DNA from: Bacillota bacterium
GTDB taxonomy: Bacteria > Bacillota > Clostridia > Lachnospirales > Anaerotignaceae
Assembly (NCBI GenBank): GCA_019422105.1
Contig: JAHZDZ010000002.1
Span: forward strand, 186,001-250,000
Direction: 5' to 3'
DNA: 64,000 nucleotides
Shown here one piece after another: positions 16,607 through 25,597 of the stretch. The position numbers and the translations under genes were made by a program. The number at the start of each line of letters is the position of its first letter. Within the stretch, counting starts at the first letter, position 1. The notes under the pieces are model-generated. The model was not told the DNA's origin, did not search any database, and saw nothing but the letters and a program-made list of their open reading frames with translations.

Positions 16607-16784
16607 TACCGGCTCCTTTATTTCATCAATGTTTTATTAAATTTATTATAATAGATTGATAGATTTAATCAACATTGAAGTGCCAAAAAGGCCATTTAAT
16701 TCAAAAATTTGCCGTATAAAAACAATTTTGATACAGTCCGCCTGGGCGGGGAATTCCTTTGTTGTTTTCATACAGCAAGCCGGT

Positions 16785-17204
16785 TCAGCTTTTTGTGACG
16801 ATGACAGTTCCTGTATCGCCGTCCATTTCCACCCAGTCACCGCTATTTATCATATCGCAGGGATCGCATTCTGTGAAGTCGGAGACGACAGGTATTTTTA
16901 AGACAGATGCGGCGGTGGCGCATCTGGAATCAATTTTGCTGAACAGCCATCCGGCCGGAGAATTTCCGCTTTCCATGCAGGCATGGAATTGGCCGGACCA
17001 TCCGCAGGATCCCTTAGAGCAGGGCAGAACCAGTATTCTGTCTTTGATGGACACGCCCTCATGGATGTGGCCTTTTTCTAGAATTGTCCCTTCCTCTCCA
17101 TTCATGCCGCCCCAGCCCTGAATGCTGTTTTTACACACCAGCGCTTTGCCGCTGGCTTTTCCGTGAAATGCAGGTCTTCCCTTCAGCGTAATTTTTTCAC
17201 TCAT
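16785..17204 (-). CDS. Aconitase X small (swivel, DUF126) subunit, locus 1
   Basis: This 139-residue swivelling domain corresponds to domain 4 of aconitase and forms the lid over the active site of the large subunit. Recognisable blocks are GRPAFHGKASGKALV near the start, LPCSKGSCGWSG (about 75) and the C-terminal DGDTGTVIV. It is translated from an ATG overlapping the large-subunit stop by four bases, so the two are made together. In characterised bacterial AcnX enzymes the pair dehydrates cis-3-hydroxy-L-proline; in archaea a related pair dehydrates mevalonate 5-phosphate. The substrate here is not known. Confidence 0.9.
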   Translation of the reverse strand: MSEKITLKGRPAFHGKASGKALVCKNSIQGWGGMNGEEGTILEKGHIHEGVSIKDRILVLPCSKGSCGWSGQFHACMESGNSPAGWLFSKIDSRCATAASVLKIPVVSDFTECDPCDMINSGDWVEMDGDTGTVIVTKS

Positions 17205-18493
17205 TTTTTACCCTCCCATCTTCCTTTGACTGCGGCTTCTATACATTCGTCAGTGGTACCGTAGAAAATTTTGCACGGAGACAGGGATTTCATGTAATGC
17301 GCCTGCTTTCCGGCGTCAACGGCAAGGCTAGTTACTCCCTCATAGCATTCCGGCCCCTGTACGACGGGGCATCCGCCGCTTAACACATGGCCTCCGGCTT
17401 TCTCAATCATATCTATGTAACCGGACAGTCTGGCAGTCTCCTTGATTGGATGGCTGGTCCACACCACCAGATTTACAGTGTCCGCAACTCTTCTGTGTGC
17501 AAGCGCATAGGCGACGTGCTTGATTTCTTCAAGAGTGTAGTGGGGGCAGCCCAGAGAAACAAACTGTATATCGCCGCTTCCCTCTGCGCACACCATTTTT
17601 TCCGATACCTCCAAATCCTCTCTGTAAATGTCAAAAATGTATTTTGCCTCCTTATAGCCAAGAGCGGCCTTTACCGTTGGCGCTTCCGGTGTGATACCAA
17701 CAATATGGCAGATTTCCGCACCGCTTGTGACGGCCATGGTAGCGAAAAACTGTTTTAAATGGGCCATTGTGGGCTGTTCATAGCCGGCATCCAGTGAAAC
17801 CACGGGATTGGAATTGAGTTTTACCATACGCCCGATAGTGTAACCCAGCATATCCCAATCCTTTCTGGTTGCTATGGGGGTGTGAACGCGGTAAAGGGAG
17901 GTGCCTATTCGGTATTCGGGAGTATGGTTGCCCCATTTTGGCGTTCTTCCGGTGATAGCAGACCAAATGACGGATTCGCTTCCGTCGGCGTTGCCGCAGG
18001 CGCCGAAAACAGAATTGCTCATAAGAACATTGCTGGATTCCGTTGTGACAAAATGCTCCCCCTTCAAAGGCACCCAACCGGTGAGATAGGGGGTGCAGGA
18101 ACCGACGACAGAAACACCGTGGGCAACGTCCTTTTTCAGAAACTCCCAATTTTTGTCAAAGTACTCCTTTGTGTGATTCATGGGTTTCCAGTCAACCAAA
18201 TCGCAGGAGCCGACATCTGTCTGGGAAAAGCATTCCTCAGAAAAATTGTCAATTTCAAAGGGCTCGTCTGTGGCAAAAAAGGTTCTGCGGAATGTCTCTT
18301 CATAGGTGTCGGCATGGCCAAAGGACAGGCAGGTATTTCCTCCGCTTACGTGAGCCTTTGTTACCTTACATAATTCAGTGGCTCCCAGGATTTCCGCATA
18401 CCGTACGATATTTTCCATAGCGAGCTGTTTCATGCGGCCGTATTTTCCGTCAAGCATTTCCTGCTCATAGGCCGATAATGTAACTTTTGACAT
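17201..18493 (-). CDS. Aconitase X large (catalytic, DUF521) subunit, locus 1
   Basis: This 430-residue catalytic subunit of an AcnX-type Fe-S hydro-lyase shows the family cysteine blocks: GSCTPYLTGWVPLKGEHF, LGCPHYTLEEI and GGCPVVQGPE. These carry the probable cluster ligands. ESSNVLMSNSVFGACGN follows the first block, as in the family. I moved the start to ATG 18493, which has ACGGAGGG seven bases upstream. It leads a minus-strand operon (large, small, XRE-cupin, EutH-like) divergent from the RidA/TRAP operon. The locus 2 paralogue at 43056 is clearly similar but substantially diverged. I infer that it dehydrates a hydroxy acid or hydroxy amino acid imported by the TRAP system. Confidence 0.9.
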   Translation of the reverse strand: MSKVTLSAYEQEMLDGKYGRMKQLAMENIVRYAEILGATELCKVTKAHVSGGNTCLSFGHADTYEETFRRTFFATDEPFEIDNFSEECFSQTDVGSCDLVDWKPMNHTKEYFDKNWEFLKKDVAHGVSVVGSCTPYLTGWVPLKGEHFVTTESSNVLMSNSVFGACGNADGSESVIWSAITGRTPKWGNHTPEYRIGTSLYRVHTPIATRKDWDMLGYTIGRMVKLNSNPVVSLDAGYEQPTMAHLKQFFATMAVTSGAEICHIVGITPEAPTVKAALGYKEAKYIFDIYREDLEVSEKMVCAEGSGDIQFVSLGCPHYTLEEIKHVAYALAHRRVADTVNLVVWTSHPIKETARLSGYIDMIEKAGGHVLSGGCPVVQGPECYEGVTSLAVDAGKQAHYMKSLSPCKIFYGTTDECIEAAVKGRWEGKK

Positions 18494-18971
18494 GGTTATC
18501 CCTCCGTTATTTAAGTATTTGGAATGACGAATAGCAGTGTAATTTAAAAATATCATTAAAGATGAAAAAAGTCAATTGAATTTATTTGTTATGAAAATAA
18601 AAACATAATATTTTATATCTAGCAAAAATATACAAAGGATAGTGAGCATATTTGTATTATTGCTGTTTTGTAATAAATTCACATAGATAAAGTGTGAAGG
18701 GGATTTTATATATAGAATATATTCATATAAAAATTGCTATATAAATGTTGAATTATCCTAAAAAATAAATTAAGTGAAAAAATATATTGACTTATTGTTG
18801 GGAATTTTGTAATCTGAAACTATAAAAATAATTTTCTAAATAGAAAAAAATAAAGAAAATTTTCCGGATTTTTAAAATAGCCGGAGGATGTGGTGGATAA
18901 TGGGAGGGAGGATCCATTTATCAATAAAAACAGATGCAGAAAATGTTGTTTGTAGAAAAGGAGCTGAGTCT
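18494..18971. promoter_or_regulatory. Divergent promoter region of locus 1
   Basis: This very AT-rich region lies between the divergent AcnX and RidA/TRAP operons. For the plus operon, TTGACT (18787-18792) and TAATCT (18810-18815) are 17 bases apart. The minus-strand promoter is not clear. No gene is supported. Confidence 0.5.
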
Positions 18972-19358
18972 ATGGGAAAAAAAGAAGTATTTTCAACAGA
19001 CAGGGCGCTCAGCGTGCCTGAGCGGTATTCCCAGGTAGTAAAGTATGGGGATATTGCTTTTTTGTCCGGCCAGGTTGCAGCAGAGCCCAAAACCGGTAAG
19101 CCGCTTGGCGGAACAGTTCAGGAGCAGACGAAAGCAATACTGGAAACGATCAAAGCCATATTGCAGGAAATGGGGCTTGATTTGAACGCAGTATTGATGA
19201 TGCGCTGCTATCTGTCAGATTTAAACAAAATGCAGGAAATGAATGAGGTTTATGAGGCGTATTTTCGGGATGTGGAAATCAAGCCTGCCAGATGTGCGGT
19301 GGAGGCCAATATGGGAGCGTTTGATGTGGAAATGTATGCTGTGATTGGACTGGCGTAG
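18972..19358 (+). CDS. RidA-family imine/enamine deaminase, locus 1
   Basis: This 128-residue RidA/YjgF/UK114 protein belongs to the trimeric deaminases that hydrolyse reactive 2-imino acids such as iminopropionate to keto acid and ammonia. Family blocks are present: YSQVVKYGDIAFLSGQVA, QEQTKAILETIKAILQE, and the substrate-binding arginine in KPARCAVEANMGAF. The start at ATG 18972 has AAAGGAGCTGAG upstream. It leads the TRAP/dehydratase operon. Since Fe-S and AcnX dehydratases acting on hydroxy amino acids release enamines, RidA is the logical next step. Its exact substrate here is inferred. Confidence 0.92.
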   Translation: MGKKEVFSTDRALSVPERYSQVVKYGDIAFLSGQVAAEPKTGKPLGGTVQEQTKAILETIKAILQEMGLDLNAVLMMRCYLSDLNKMQEMNEVYEAYFRDVEIKPARCAVEANMGAFDVEMYAVIGLA

Positions 19359-19386
19359 ATTTTTAACAGGATAAGGAGGAGAGTAT

Positions 19387-20442
19387 ATGAAAAAATTAGT
19401 AAGCGTTTTATTAATAGCGGCAATGGCATTTTCTCTGGCAGCCTGCAGTGAGAAAAAAAGCGAGCCGGCTTCGGGAACACAAAAGGAGGAGGCCGCAGGC
19501 GGCGAAAGCAGTGGAGAAACGGTGACACTCCGCTTTTCAACTATGACGGCGGTTGACGCGCCGTCCACCATAGCGGCAAATAAAATTGCGGAGACAGTGG
19601 AGAAGGAAACAAACGGCACCGTAAAAATTGAGGTTTATCCGGCGAACCAGCTGGGCGACTGGACACAGGTTTATGATGAGCTGATGATGGGATCTATTGA
19701 TATGGCAATCAATTCGGTGCCGGATACCTATGATGCAAGAATATCCGCCGGATTCCTCCCCTATCTTGCCTATAACTATGAAGAGCTGAGGAAGGTATTT
19801 GCGCCGGGTTCCTTTATTAATACCCAGATGCAGGAGCTGGAGGCTGCCCAGAATATACAGTTCTTCGGGTATTTCTGTGATGGCTTTTCAGGCGTTGGCT
19901 CCAATAAGGAGGTAAAAAACGCCAATGTTTCAAATGCAGACAAGGGAATTCTTATTCGTGTACCGGGGGTAGACGCCTGGAAGTTCCCCTTTGACCGTTT
20001 AGGCTTCAGAACCTCTACTATTCCTTATTCCGATACCTATGCGGCGCTCCAGACCGGCGTTGTAGACGGCTGGACGGGATCACCTGCCTATACCCATTAC
20101 ATGGGCTACAGGGATATTGAAAAGTACTACTACTGCTATGACGCGGTTCATGAGAGCACACAGATACTGATGTCCGCGCAGACCTGGAATAAGCTTTCTC
20201 CCGAGCAGCAGGAGGCTGTAAAGAAAGCGTGTGAGACAGCGGCGGCCGAGAGTATAGACAATGCAGAAAAAACAGAGGAGGAGTACAGGCAGAAGCTGAA
20301 AGATGCCGGTATCCAGGTAATTGAATTTACGGATGAGGAAAAGAAAGCGATAGCGGACGATGTGCGCGAATATGTATGGGGACAGCTGGAGGACGCTTAT
20401 GGCGCTGATTTCCTCCAGGGCCTCAGGGATTCTCTCAATTAA
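19387..20442 (+). CDS. TRAP transporter solute-binding lipoprotein DctP, locus 1
   Basis: This 351-residue extracytoplasmic binding protein has a lipoprotein signal (FSLAACS, Cys about 20). A mature DctP-type domain follows: ETVEKETNGTVKIEVYPANQLG, ELMMGSIDMAI, and IRVPGVDAWK. The last carries the arginine that normally salt-bridges a substrate carboxylate, so the ligand is probably a carboxylic or amino acid. It delivers ligand to the DctQM permease encoded next, after a hairpin-containing gap of 133 bases. It is closely similar in layout to the locus 2 protein. A TAAGGAGGAG site precedes the start. Confidence 0.93.
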   Translation: MKKLVSVLLIAAMAFSLAACSEKKSEPASGTQKEEAAGGESSGETVTLRFSTMTAVDAPSTIAANKIAETVEKETNGTVKIEVYPANQLGDWTQVYDELMMGSIDMAINSVPDTYDARISAGFLPYLAYNYEELRKVFAPGSFINTQMQELEAAQNIQFFGYFCDGFSGVGSNKEVKNANVSNADKGILIRVPGVDAWKFPFDRLGFRTSTIPYSDTYAALQTGVVDGWTGSPAYTHYMGYRDIEKYYYCYDAVHESTQILMSAQTWNKLSPEQQEAVKKACETAAAESIDNAEKTEEEYRQKLKDAGIQVIEFTDEEKKAIADDVREYVWGQLEDAYGADFLQGLRDSLN

Positions 20443-20462
20443 ACAGCTCCTTTTTATTGTGT

Positions 20463-20512
20463 ATGCCTGTTCCCTCCCGGGCAGAGGCTTTGTGCCTCTG
20501 CCAAACAGGCAT
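20463..20512 (+). promoter_or_regulatory. Intercistronic hairpin between dctP and dctQ, locus 1
   Basis: Outer arms ATGCCTGTT (20463-20471) and AACAGGCAT (20504-20512) enclose a second stem GGCAGAGGC/GCCTCTGCC with a 5-base loop. No T tract follows. It is more likely an mRNA-stabilising or processing structure that keeps dctP message abundant than a terminator. A different hairpin occupies the same place in locus 2. Confidence 0.65.
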
Positions 20513-20575
20513 CAGAAGAAGGTGTTATTCACTTAACCATTGTAAAAACGGGATGAACAGAAGGGAAGTGCATAT

Positions 20576-21100
20576 ATGAACGTGTTGAAAGCGGTAAATG
20601 ACAGGCTGTTGAAGATTTTTGATGTCTTTATGTTTCTTTCCAGCGCCGCTGTATGCGCCATGATAGTTATAGGGGCGTTTATGAGATACATATTGAAAAT
20701 GGACTTTTATGGCTCTGAGGAGCTTATTTTAATCTGTGCTTTTTGGATGTACTTTGTGGGATCGGCGGTGGCTAGCTATGAGGATTCCCATATATCCGCG
20801 GATTTGCTGTCAACAGCGGTAAAAAATCCCAAGGCGCATGCTCTGTTAAAGGTGTCAACCCGTATCATTTCAATTTTTATGTTTTTCATACTGATTAAAT
20901 GGTCTTATGCTTACGTTATGTGGAGTCTTCAGCTGATGCCGAGGACCTCCGTCTATAAAATACCTATGGTAGTATCCCAGGTATCCTTATTTGTTTCCTT
21001 TGTTATTTCAACGATATATACTGTTATGCATCTTATTAGAGAAATCGGTATATTGAAGAACGTTTTCAGCGGCGGAAAGGGGGAGAAGGCATGTCAATAG
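20576..21100 (+). CDS. TRAP transporter small permease DctQ, locus 1
   Basis: This 174-residue membrane protein has four predicted membrane helices: about 20-42, 50-70, 95-115 and 135-155. The family blocks MRYILKMDFYGSEEL and AFWMYFVGSAVASYEDSHISAD are present. It forms the sodium-driven TRAP permease with DctM, whose start overlaps its end by ten bases. An AGAAGGGAAG ribosome site precedes the start. Paralogue in locus 2. Confidence 0.92.
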   Translation: MNVLKAVNDRLLKIFDVFMFLSSAAVCAMIVIGAFMRYILKMDFYGSEELILICAFWMYFVGSAVASYEDSHISADLLSTAVKNPKAHALLKVSTRIISIFMFFILIKWSYAYVMWSLQLMPRTSVYKIPMVVSQVSLFVSFVISTIYTVMHLIREIGILKNVFSGGKGEKACQ

Positions 21101-22401
21101 GAATTGCCCTTTTAATACTAATCGCAACCATGGTAATCGGCGTTCCCGTACCTTTGGCCTTTATCGCCTCCTCCGCCTATATTGTGGCTTTTGGAGGCTA
21201 TGATTTCAGCTTTCTTCTGCCTTATGGGTTCAGCAAGGTAAATTCTATCATCATACTCACCATTCCTCTTTTTATTATGGCGGGCTCCCTTATGGATTCC
21301 GGCGGTATCGGCAAAAAGCTGGTGGAGAGTGTGGAGAAGCTGGTGGGAAGGATAAAGGGGGGCCTTGGCATTGTTACCATTGTAAGCTGTGCCGTATTCG
21401 GCGCCATATCGGGAAGTTCCTCCGCCACACTTTCCTGTATTGGGTCTATTATGGCGCCAAGGCTTAAGGAGAGCGGTTACCCTGACGGCTATATCGGTGC
21501 AATTATTGCAAGCTCGGGCGTTTTGGGCATACTGATACCGCCGTCAATGCTGATGATTCTCTTTGCCTGGGTCGGAAACCAGTCGGTTTTGGCCTCCTTC
21601 CTCGCGACGCTGATTCCGGGTATTATGCTGGTGATACTCTTTAGTATCATAACGGTGGTTACACTGAAGAAAAATCCCAATGTGAAGGTTTATACCAGGG
21701 AGGAGTTGGAGGAAAGGTTTCGGCTGGAGAAGGAAGAGCGGAAGAGAAAGAAGGAGTTTGGCGCCCTTCCCGCTATACTGATGCCGGTTATTATACTCGG
21801 ATCCATATACGGAGGAATCCTTACTCCTACTGAGGCGGCGGCGGTATCCGTTGTCTACGCCATACCGGTTGGCCTTTGGATTTATAAGTCTTTAAACTTA
21901 AGTATCATTAAAAATGCCTTTACAAAAGCTGCTGTGACGACGGGCGTTATTATGATTATGATGATTTCCGTGCAGATGCTCAGCCGACTGTACATAATGG
22001 AAAATTTGCCGAATCAAATTTTGGGCATTTTAACCTCAATATCCGACAACAAATATGTTATTCTGTTAATGGTGAACCTTTTCATGATTATTCTGGGCAT
22101 GCTGATGGACGATACAAGCGCAACGCTTCTTGCAACGCCCATATTGCTTCCCGTCGTCGTCAGTATCGGTGTGAATCCCATTCATTTTGCGGCAATTCTG
22201 GGAGTTAATCTGGGCATGGGAAATATTACGCCGCCCACTGCGCCTCTTTTATACCTTTCCGCCAGAATGACCAATGTGGAGGTAAAGAAAATGCTGAAGC
22301 CAACCATGATTTTGATACTCTTTGCGTGGCTTCCCACATTGCTTTTAGTAACCTTTATCCCTCAGATTGCCCTGTTTTTGCCAACCCTCATGGGGTATTA
22401 A
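21091..22401 (+). CDS. TRAP transporter large permease DctM, locus 1
   Basis: This 436-residue integral membrane protein has about twelve helices and performs sodium-coupled transport. Signature segments include IGKKLVESVEKLVGRIKGGLG, SGSSSATLSCIGSIM, SGVLGILIPPSML, LGMLMDDTSATLLATPILLP and NLGMGNITPPTAPLLYL. Length is standard. It is translated from a start overlapping dctQ, with GGGGGAGAAGGC upstream, and ends 16 bases before the serine-dehydratase homologue. Substrate is not deducible from the permease. Confidence 0.94.
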   Translation: MSIGIALLILIATMVIGVPVPLAFIASSAYIVAFGGYDFSFLLPYGFSKVNSIIILTIPLFIMAGSLMDSGGIGKKLVESVEKLVGRIKGGLGIVTIVSCAVFGAISGSSSATLSCIGSIMAPRLKESGYPDGYIGAIIASSGVLGILIPPSMLMILFAWVGNQSVLASFLATLIPGIMLVILFSIITVVTLKKNPNVKVYTREELEERFRLEKEERKRKKEFGALPAILMPVIILGSIYGGILTPTEAAAVSVVYAIPVGLWIYKSLNLSIIKNAFTKAAVTTGVIMIMMISVQMLSRLYIMENLPNQILGILTSISDNKYVILLMVNLFMIILGMLMDDTSATLLATPILLPVVVSIGVNPIHFAAILGVNLGMGNITPPTAPLLYLSARMTNVEVKKMLKPTMILILFAWLPTLLLVTFIPQIALFLPTLMGY

Positions 22402-22417
22402 AAAAAGGAGGAGAAAG

Positions 22418-24010
22418 ATGACAGAGTATCCAAGTATATTCAACAATGTTTTAGGCCCCATAACGCCGGGGCCTTCCAGCTCCAATACCTGCGGGCCGGT
22501 GAGGATTTCCCTTTTGTGCAGGCAGGTGTTTGGCGGTACGCCCAAAAAGGCGGAAATTGAATTTCCGGTGGGCAGCGCCTTTCCTGCTACCTACATAGGT
22601 ATGAAAAGTGATATTGCCTTTATCAACGGTCTTTTAGGGAAGGAACAGAATAATGCCGAGTTTACCAAAGCCTATCAGAAGGCAGAGGAGGCGGGGCTTC
22701 GGGTTTCCTTTGGCGAAAAGGAATTTCCGTGCCATGAAAAGTATCTGGAAACGGCGAGACTGAAGCTTACTGACGGGGAGAGAAAAATGGAATTTCTAAC
22801 CGCTTCCATTGGCGGCGGTATGTGCCTGATTTACGGCATCAACGGCTTCAAGGCTGATGTGAAGGGCGACCAGTATGAGCTGATAGTGCTGACGGAGAGA
22901 ATGGATAGCGGGCAGAAGAATGCCTTGCTTGATAAAATACGGAGCAGAGCTGCCGCAGTGAATGATATTATTTCGGAAGAAAAGGAAGACGGCGGTTTTT
23001 TTGAGATAAAGCTGGGCGAGGATCCTGATGAAGGGATACTGAATGAAATAAAGAATGAGGAATTTGTTAAATCTGTTCAAAAAATTGTGCCGGTGCATCC
23101 TGTTGTTATCAACAGCGCCAGAAAGCCGCCCTTTGCAACGCCTCAGGAGATGGAACAGTACTGTTCGGACAACAAAATTACGCCCGTTGAAGGGGCACTG
23201 CGCTACGAAAGCGCTCTGAGCGGCTGGAGCGAGGCGGAGGTTTTGCGGTATGGGGAAGAACTCATTGATATTATGGAGGAATCTGTAAGAAAGGGTATGG
23301 AGAGCAATTTTGCCATCCGAGGTATTGTGACGCCCAAGGCAAAGAGGGTACAGCAGGCTTTTATTTCGGATAATCCTCTTTCTATGGGCTTTTTGGATTA
23401 TGCTGTTCCTATATCATTGGGCGTTATGGAATACAGCAATGCCTGCGGCAAAATTGTATGTCTTCCCACCGGCGGCTCCTCCGGCATTGTGCCCGGTGCA
23501 ATTTTTGGAGCGGCAAAGGTTATGGGGCTTGACAAAAAAGCGCTGACGGAGGCCCTTTTGACGGCGGGCATGGTAGGTGTATTTATGGCCAATGATAATA
23601 ACTTCGGCGGCGGCGATTACGGATGCCAGACGGAAGTGGGATGTGCTACCTCTATGGCAGCGGGAGCTTTGGCGCAGATACTAGGGGGAAGTGTAAGACA
23701 GATTTGTGACGCCGCTTCCATGGGGATGCAGTCCCTTTTGGGCCTCATATGCGATCCTGTAGCGGGTCTTGTACAGGTGCCCTGTCTTGCCAGGAATATG
23801 ACCGCCGTTTCTGTTGCGGCGACCAGTGCCAATGCGGTTATGGCGGGCTTTGAGGTTGTGATTCCGCTGAAGGAGGCTGTGGAGGCCATGATTGATTTGG
23901 GAAAGAGGATGCCTGTGGATTTCAGGGGCTGCGGAAGCGCGGGCTGCTGTATTACGCCTACCGGCTGCCGCCTGAAGGAAGAACAGGAGGCCCTGGGAGC
24001 AAACGATTGA
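22418..24010 (+). CDS. Divergent single-chain Fe-S L-serine dehydratase homologue, locus 1
   Basis: This 530-residue fused beta-plus-alpha enzyme belongs to the iron-sulfur L-serine ammonia-lyase family. The three cysteines expected to bind the 4Fe-4S cluster are present in YGCQTEVG and LICDPVAGLVQVPC. Two normally invariant motifs are changed: SSHT is SSNT (GPSSSNTCGP), and the AGSCG-type loop is GGSSG (LPTGGSSGIVPGA). The C-terminus is rich in Cys (CGSAGCCITPTGC). I infer a dehydratase, desulfhydrase or ammonia-lyase acting on a substrate other than serine. It is the fifth gene of the RidA/TRAP operon; the start has AAAGGAGGAG upstream. Confidence 0.85.
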   Translation: MTEYPSIFNNVLGPITPGPSSSNTCGPVRISLLCRQVFGGTPKKAEIEFPVGSAFPATYIGMKSDIAFINGLLGKEQNNAEFTKAYQKAEEAGLRVSFGEKEFPCHEKYLETARLKLTDGERKMEFLTASIGGGMCLIYGINGFKADVKGDQYELIVLTERMDSGQKNALLDKIRSRAAAVNDIISEEKEDGGFFEIKLGEDPDEGILNEIKNEEFVKSVQKIVPVHPVVINSARKPPFATPQEMEQYCSDNKITPVEGALRYESALSGWSEAEVLRYGEELIDIMEESVRKGMESNFAIRGIVTPKAKRVQQAFISDNPLSMGFLDYAVPISLGVMEYSNACGKIVCLPTGGSSGIVPGAIFGAAKVMGLDKKALTEALLTAGMVGVFMANDNNFGGGDYGCQTEVGCATSMAAGALAQILGGSVRQICDAASMGMQSLLGLICDPVAGLVQVPCLARNMTAVSVAATSANAVMAGFEVVIPLKEAVEAMIDLGKRMPVDFRGCGSAGCCITPTGCRLKEEQEALGAND

Positions 24011-24027
24011 AAACAGGGGGGAACGGT

Positions 24028-24228
24028 ATGCGGATAAATTATCTGAAAAAGCATTCCCATAAAGCGGGTTTATTTGCGGGAATCATATTTTGTCTGATAG
24101 GGATTATCAATATCATACCTGCCTTTGGCATAGCGGGAGTGCTGTGGACAGCCGCTGTGTTACTTATGACGGTTATGAACGGCTTTTACGTTGTAAAAAC
24201 GGTATCGGAGAAGAGAAAGGAGGGCTAG
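24028..24228 (+). CDS. Small membrane protein, locus 1
   Basis: This 66-residue protein has two hydrophobic segments (AGLFAGIIFCLIGIINIIPAF and GVLWTAAVLLMTVMNGFYVV) and basic ends. A GGGGGGAACGGT site precedes the ATG, and the gene is tightly packed between the dehydratase and DUF1904 genes. It has no counterpart in locus 2. It is perhaps an accessory to the transporter; no family recognised. Confidence 0.7.
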   Translation: MRINYLKKHSHKAGLFAGIIFCLIGIINIIPAFGIAGVLWTAAVLLMTVMNGFYVVKTVSEKRKEG

Positions 24229-24229
24229 C

Positions 24230-24553
24230 ATGCCTCATATCAGAATTCATGGTGTTGAGAGGGAATTTGTCAGGGAGAACGCACTGCAAATTGCCAAGGC
24301 AGTAAAAAATGTTGTGGGCTGTCCTCTGGAACACATTAAGATACTATTTGAAAATAAGGAACAGGTGTTGTTTCAGGAAAATGATAAGGAGTACCCCATG
24401 ATAGACATCTATTGGGTGGAGCGTCCTCAGGCGGTAATGGATGATGTGGCAGGGGCGCTGACAAAAATTTTCCGTAAAAAATACGATATGACACAGGTTA
24501 CCTTCACTGCTTTCCGTCCTGACAGCTTTTATGAAAACGGCGAGCACCTGTAG
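24230..24553 (+). CDS. DUF1904 tautomerase-like protein, locus 1
   Basis: This 107-residue protein of the DUF1904 family has a fold related to 4-oxalocrotonate tautomerase and MIF. It begins Met-Pro (MPHIRIHGVE), so after methionine removal it would present the N-terminal proline that acts as catalytic base in tautomerases. YPMIDIYWVERPQAVMDDVA and the tail VTFTAFRPDSFYENGEHL match the locus 2 copy. I infer a keto-enol or enamine-imine tautomerase step. It is the last gene of the operon, with a terminator following at once. Confidence 0.85.
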   Translation: MPHIRIHGVEREFVRENALQIAKAVKNVVGCPLEHIKILFENKEQVLFQENDKEYPMIDIYWVERPQAVMDDVAGALTKIFRKKYDMTQVTFTAFRPDSFYENGEHL

Positions 24554-24566
24554 AAAACTGCTGAAT

Positions 24567-24608
24567 AAAAGAGAGATAAAATCTGATTGGATTTTACCTC
24601 TCTTTTTA
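24567..24608 (+). terminator. Rho-independent terminator of locus 1 operon
   Basis: Arms AAAAGAGAGATAAAATC and GATTTTACCTCTCTTTT pair with one mismatch over a 6-base loop and end in T5. Confidence 0.88.
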
Positions 24609-25003
24609 ACTGTATTTTGTTTTTACGCCCACGAATCATTGGTTTGGGTTTTTATACTTATTCTGCGGCACTTTTTGCCGCCAAAGAGAAAGCGATTTTA
24701 TCTTTTTTTGTTTCTCCTGCACTTTTTTTCTGCTGTGCGGCAGGGCGGTTTCTTTTGAGGGATGTTTCTCTGCCCGTAATAGAGACAGGCGTTTTCAGCT
24801 CTGCCAAGGGGGAACCCGCAAAAGGTAGGTAATCTCGGTTTTTTTGCCTGTTACCGGAAGAACGTCCTTTTCTGCTTTTCGGGCAGACTGTTCGTCTGCC
24901 ATAATTTTATAAATTGACATTAATATAGGGAGCGGCTACACTAAAGCTGTTATCAAATTAGATTCTTCCACACTGCGGAAGAATAAAAAGGAGAGATTTC
25001 TGT
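24609..25003. other. Intergenic region; promoter at its right end
   Basis: No supported gene. TTGACA (24914-24919) and TACACT (24937-24942), 17 bases apart, make a good vegetative promoter for the gene at 25004. Confidence 0.55.
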
Positions 25004-25468
25004 ATGGTGCATTTAGTGTATTGTGACAATACAGGCAAAAAGGGTGAGCGTGTATTAGATAAAATTCTTGCGGGTACAAAGACCATGATTGTACGGGGAG
25101 CGGCAGGACGTAAAATTCCGCACAGCAGAGTTTTTGAGGGCGATACTCTTTACTTTATGGAAAAGGGAACCCTTGCGATTTCCGCAAGGGCGACTGTTAA
25201 AGGGGTTCAAAACTATGTGAAATTGTCGGATGAGGAAATAGAGCGGCTTTTGGAGGAAAACCAGAATCAGCTTCAGCTTTCTGAGAAACAGAAGAATCGC
25301 TGGCATAAAAAATGTCTGTGCCTTATTGAATTTGAAGATGTCAGTGAAATCAGCCCACTTCCCTTTGACCATCAGGGAAATATGGATGATTGGCTTATCA
25401 TTGAAAAAATAGAGGATGTTGTTGTCGGGACAAGCATTCCCTACAATTATGAGAAATCTAAATTTTAA
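25004..25468 (+). CDS. PUA/ASCH-like domain protein, hypothetical
   Basis: This 154-residue soluble protein has an N-terminal half (ILAGTKTMIVRGAAGRK, then VFEGDTLYFMEKGTL) recalling ASCH/PUA-like RNA-binding beta barrels, in which a GxKT..R loop precedes a GD turn. A charged helical linker (LSDEEIERLLEENQNQLQLS) and a C-terminal segment follow. The family assignment is tentative. An AAAGGAGAGATTTCT site supports the start. It is a single gene with its own promoter and terminator. Confidence 0.7.
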   Translation: MVHLVYCDNTGKKGERVLDKILAGTKTMIVRGAAGRKIPHSRVFEGDTLYFMEKGTLAISARATVKGVQNYVKLSDEEIERLLEENQNQLQLSEKQKNRWHKKCLCLIEFEDVSEISPLPFDHQGNMDDWLIIEKIEDVVVGTSIPYNYEKSKF

Positions 25469-25531
25469 TTTGGGTAACTTATCGCTTTTTTGTCTGCCTT
25501 TATGGGGCCGATGTTAAATGCACAGCACTAT

Positions 25532-25572
25532 AAAAAACTCTGTCATAATTCGTATGACAGAGTTTTTTTATT
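25532..25572. terminator. Bidirectional terminator
   Basis: Arms AAAAAACTCTGTCATA and TATGACAGAGTTTTTT lie between two convergent genes. Confidence 0.88.
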
Positions 25573-25597
25573 TTTGAATTACAAAGCATTTCTGATT

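Noticed and set aside
24531..24832. Plus-strand frames after the locus 1 terminator
   Set aside because: They start within or just before the terminator hairpin, are low-complexity aromatic sequence and lack ribosome sites.
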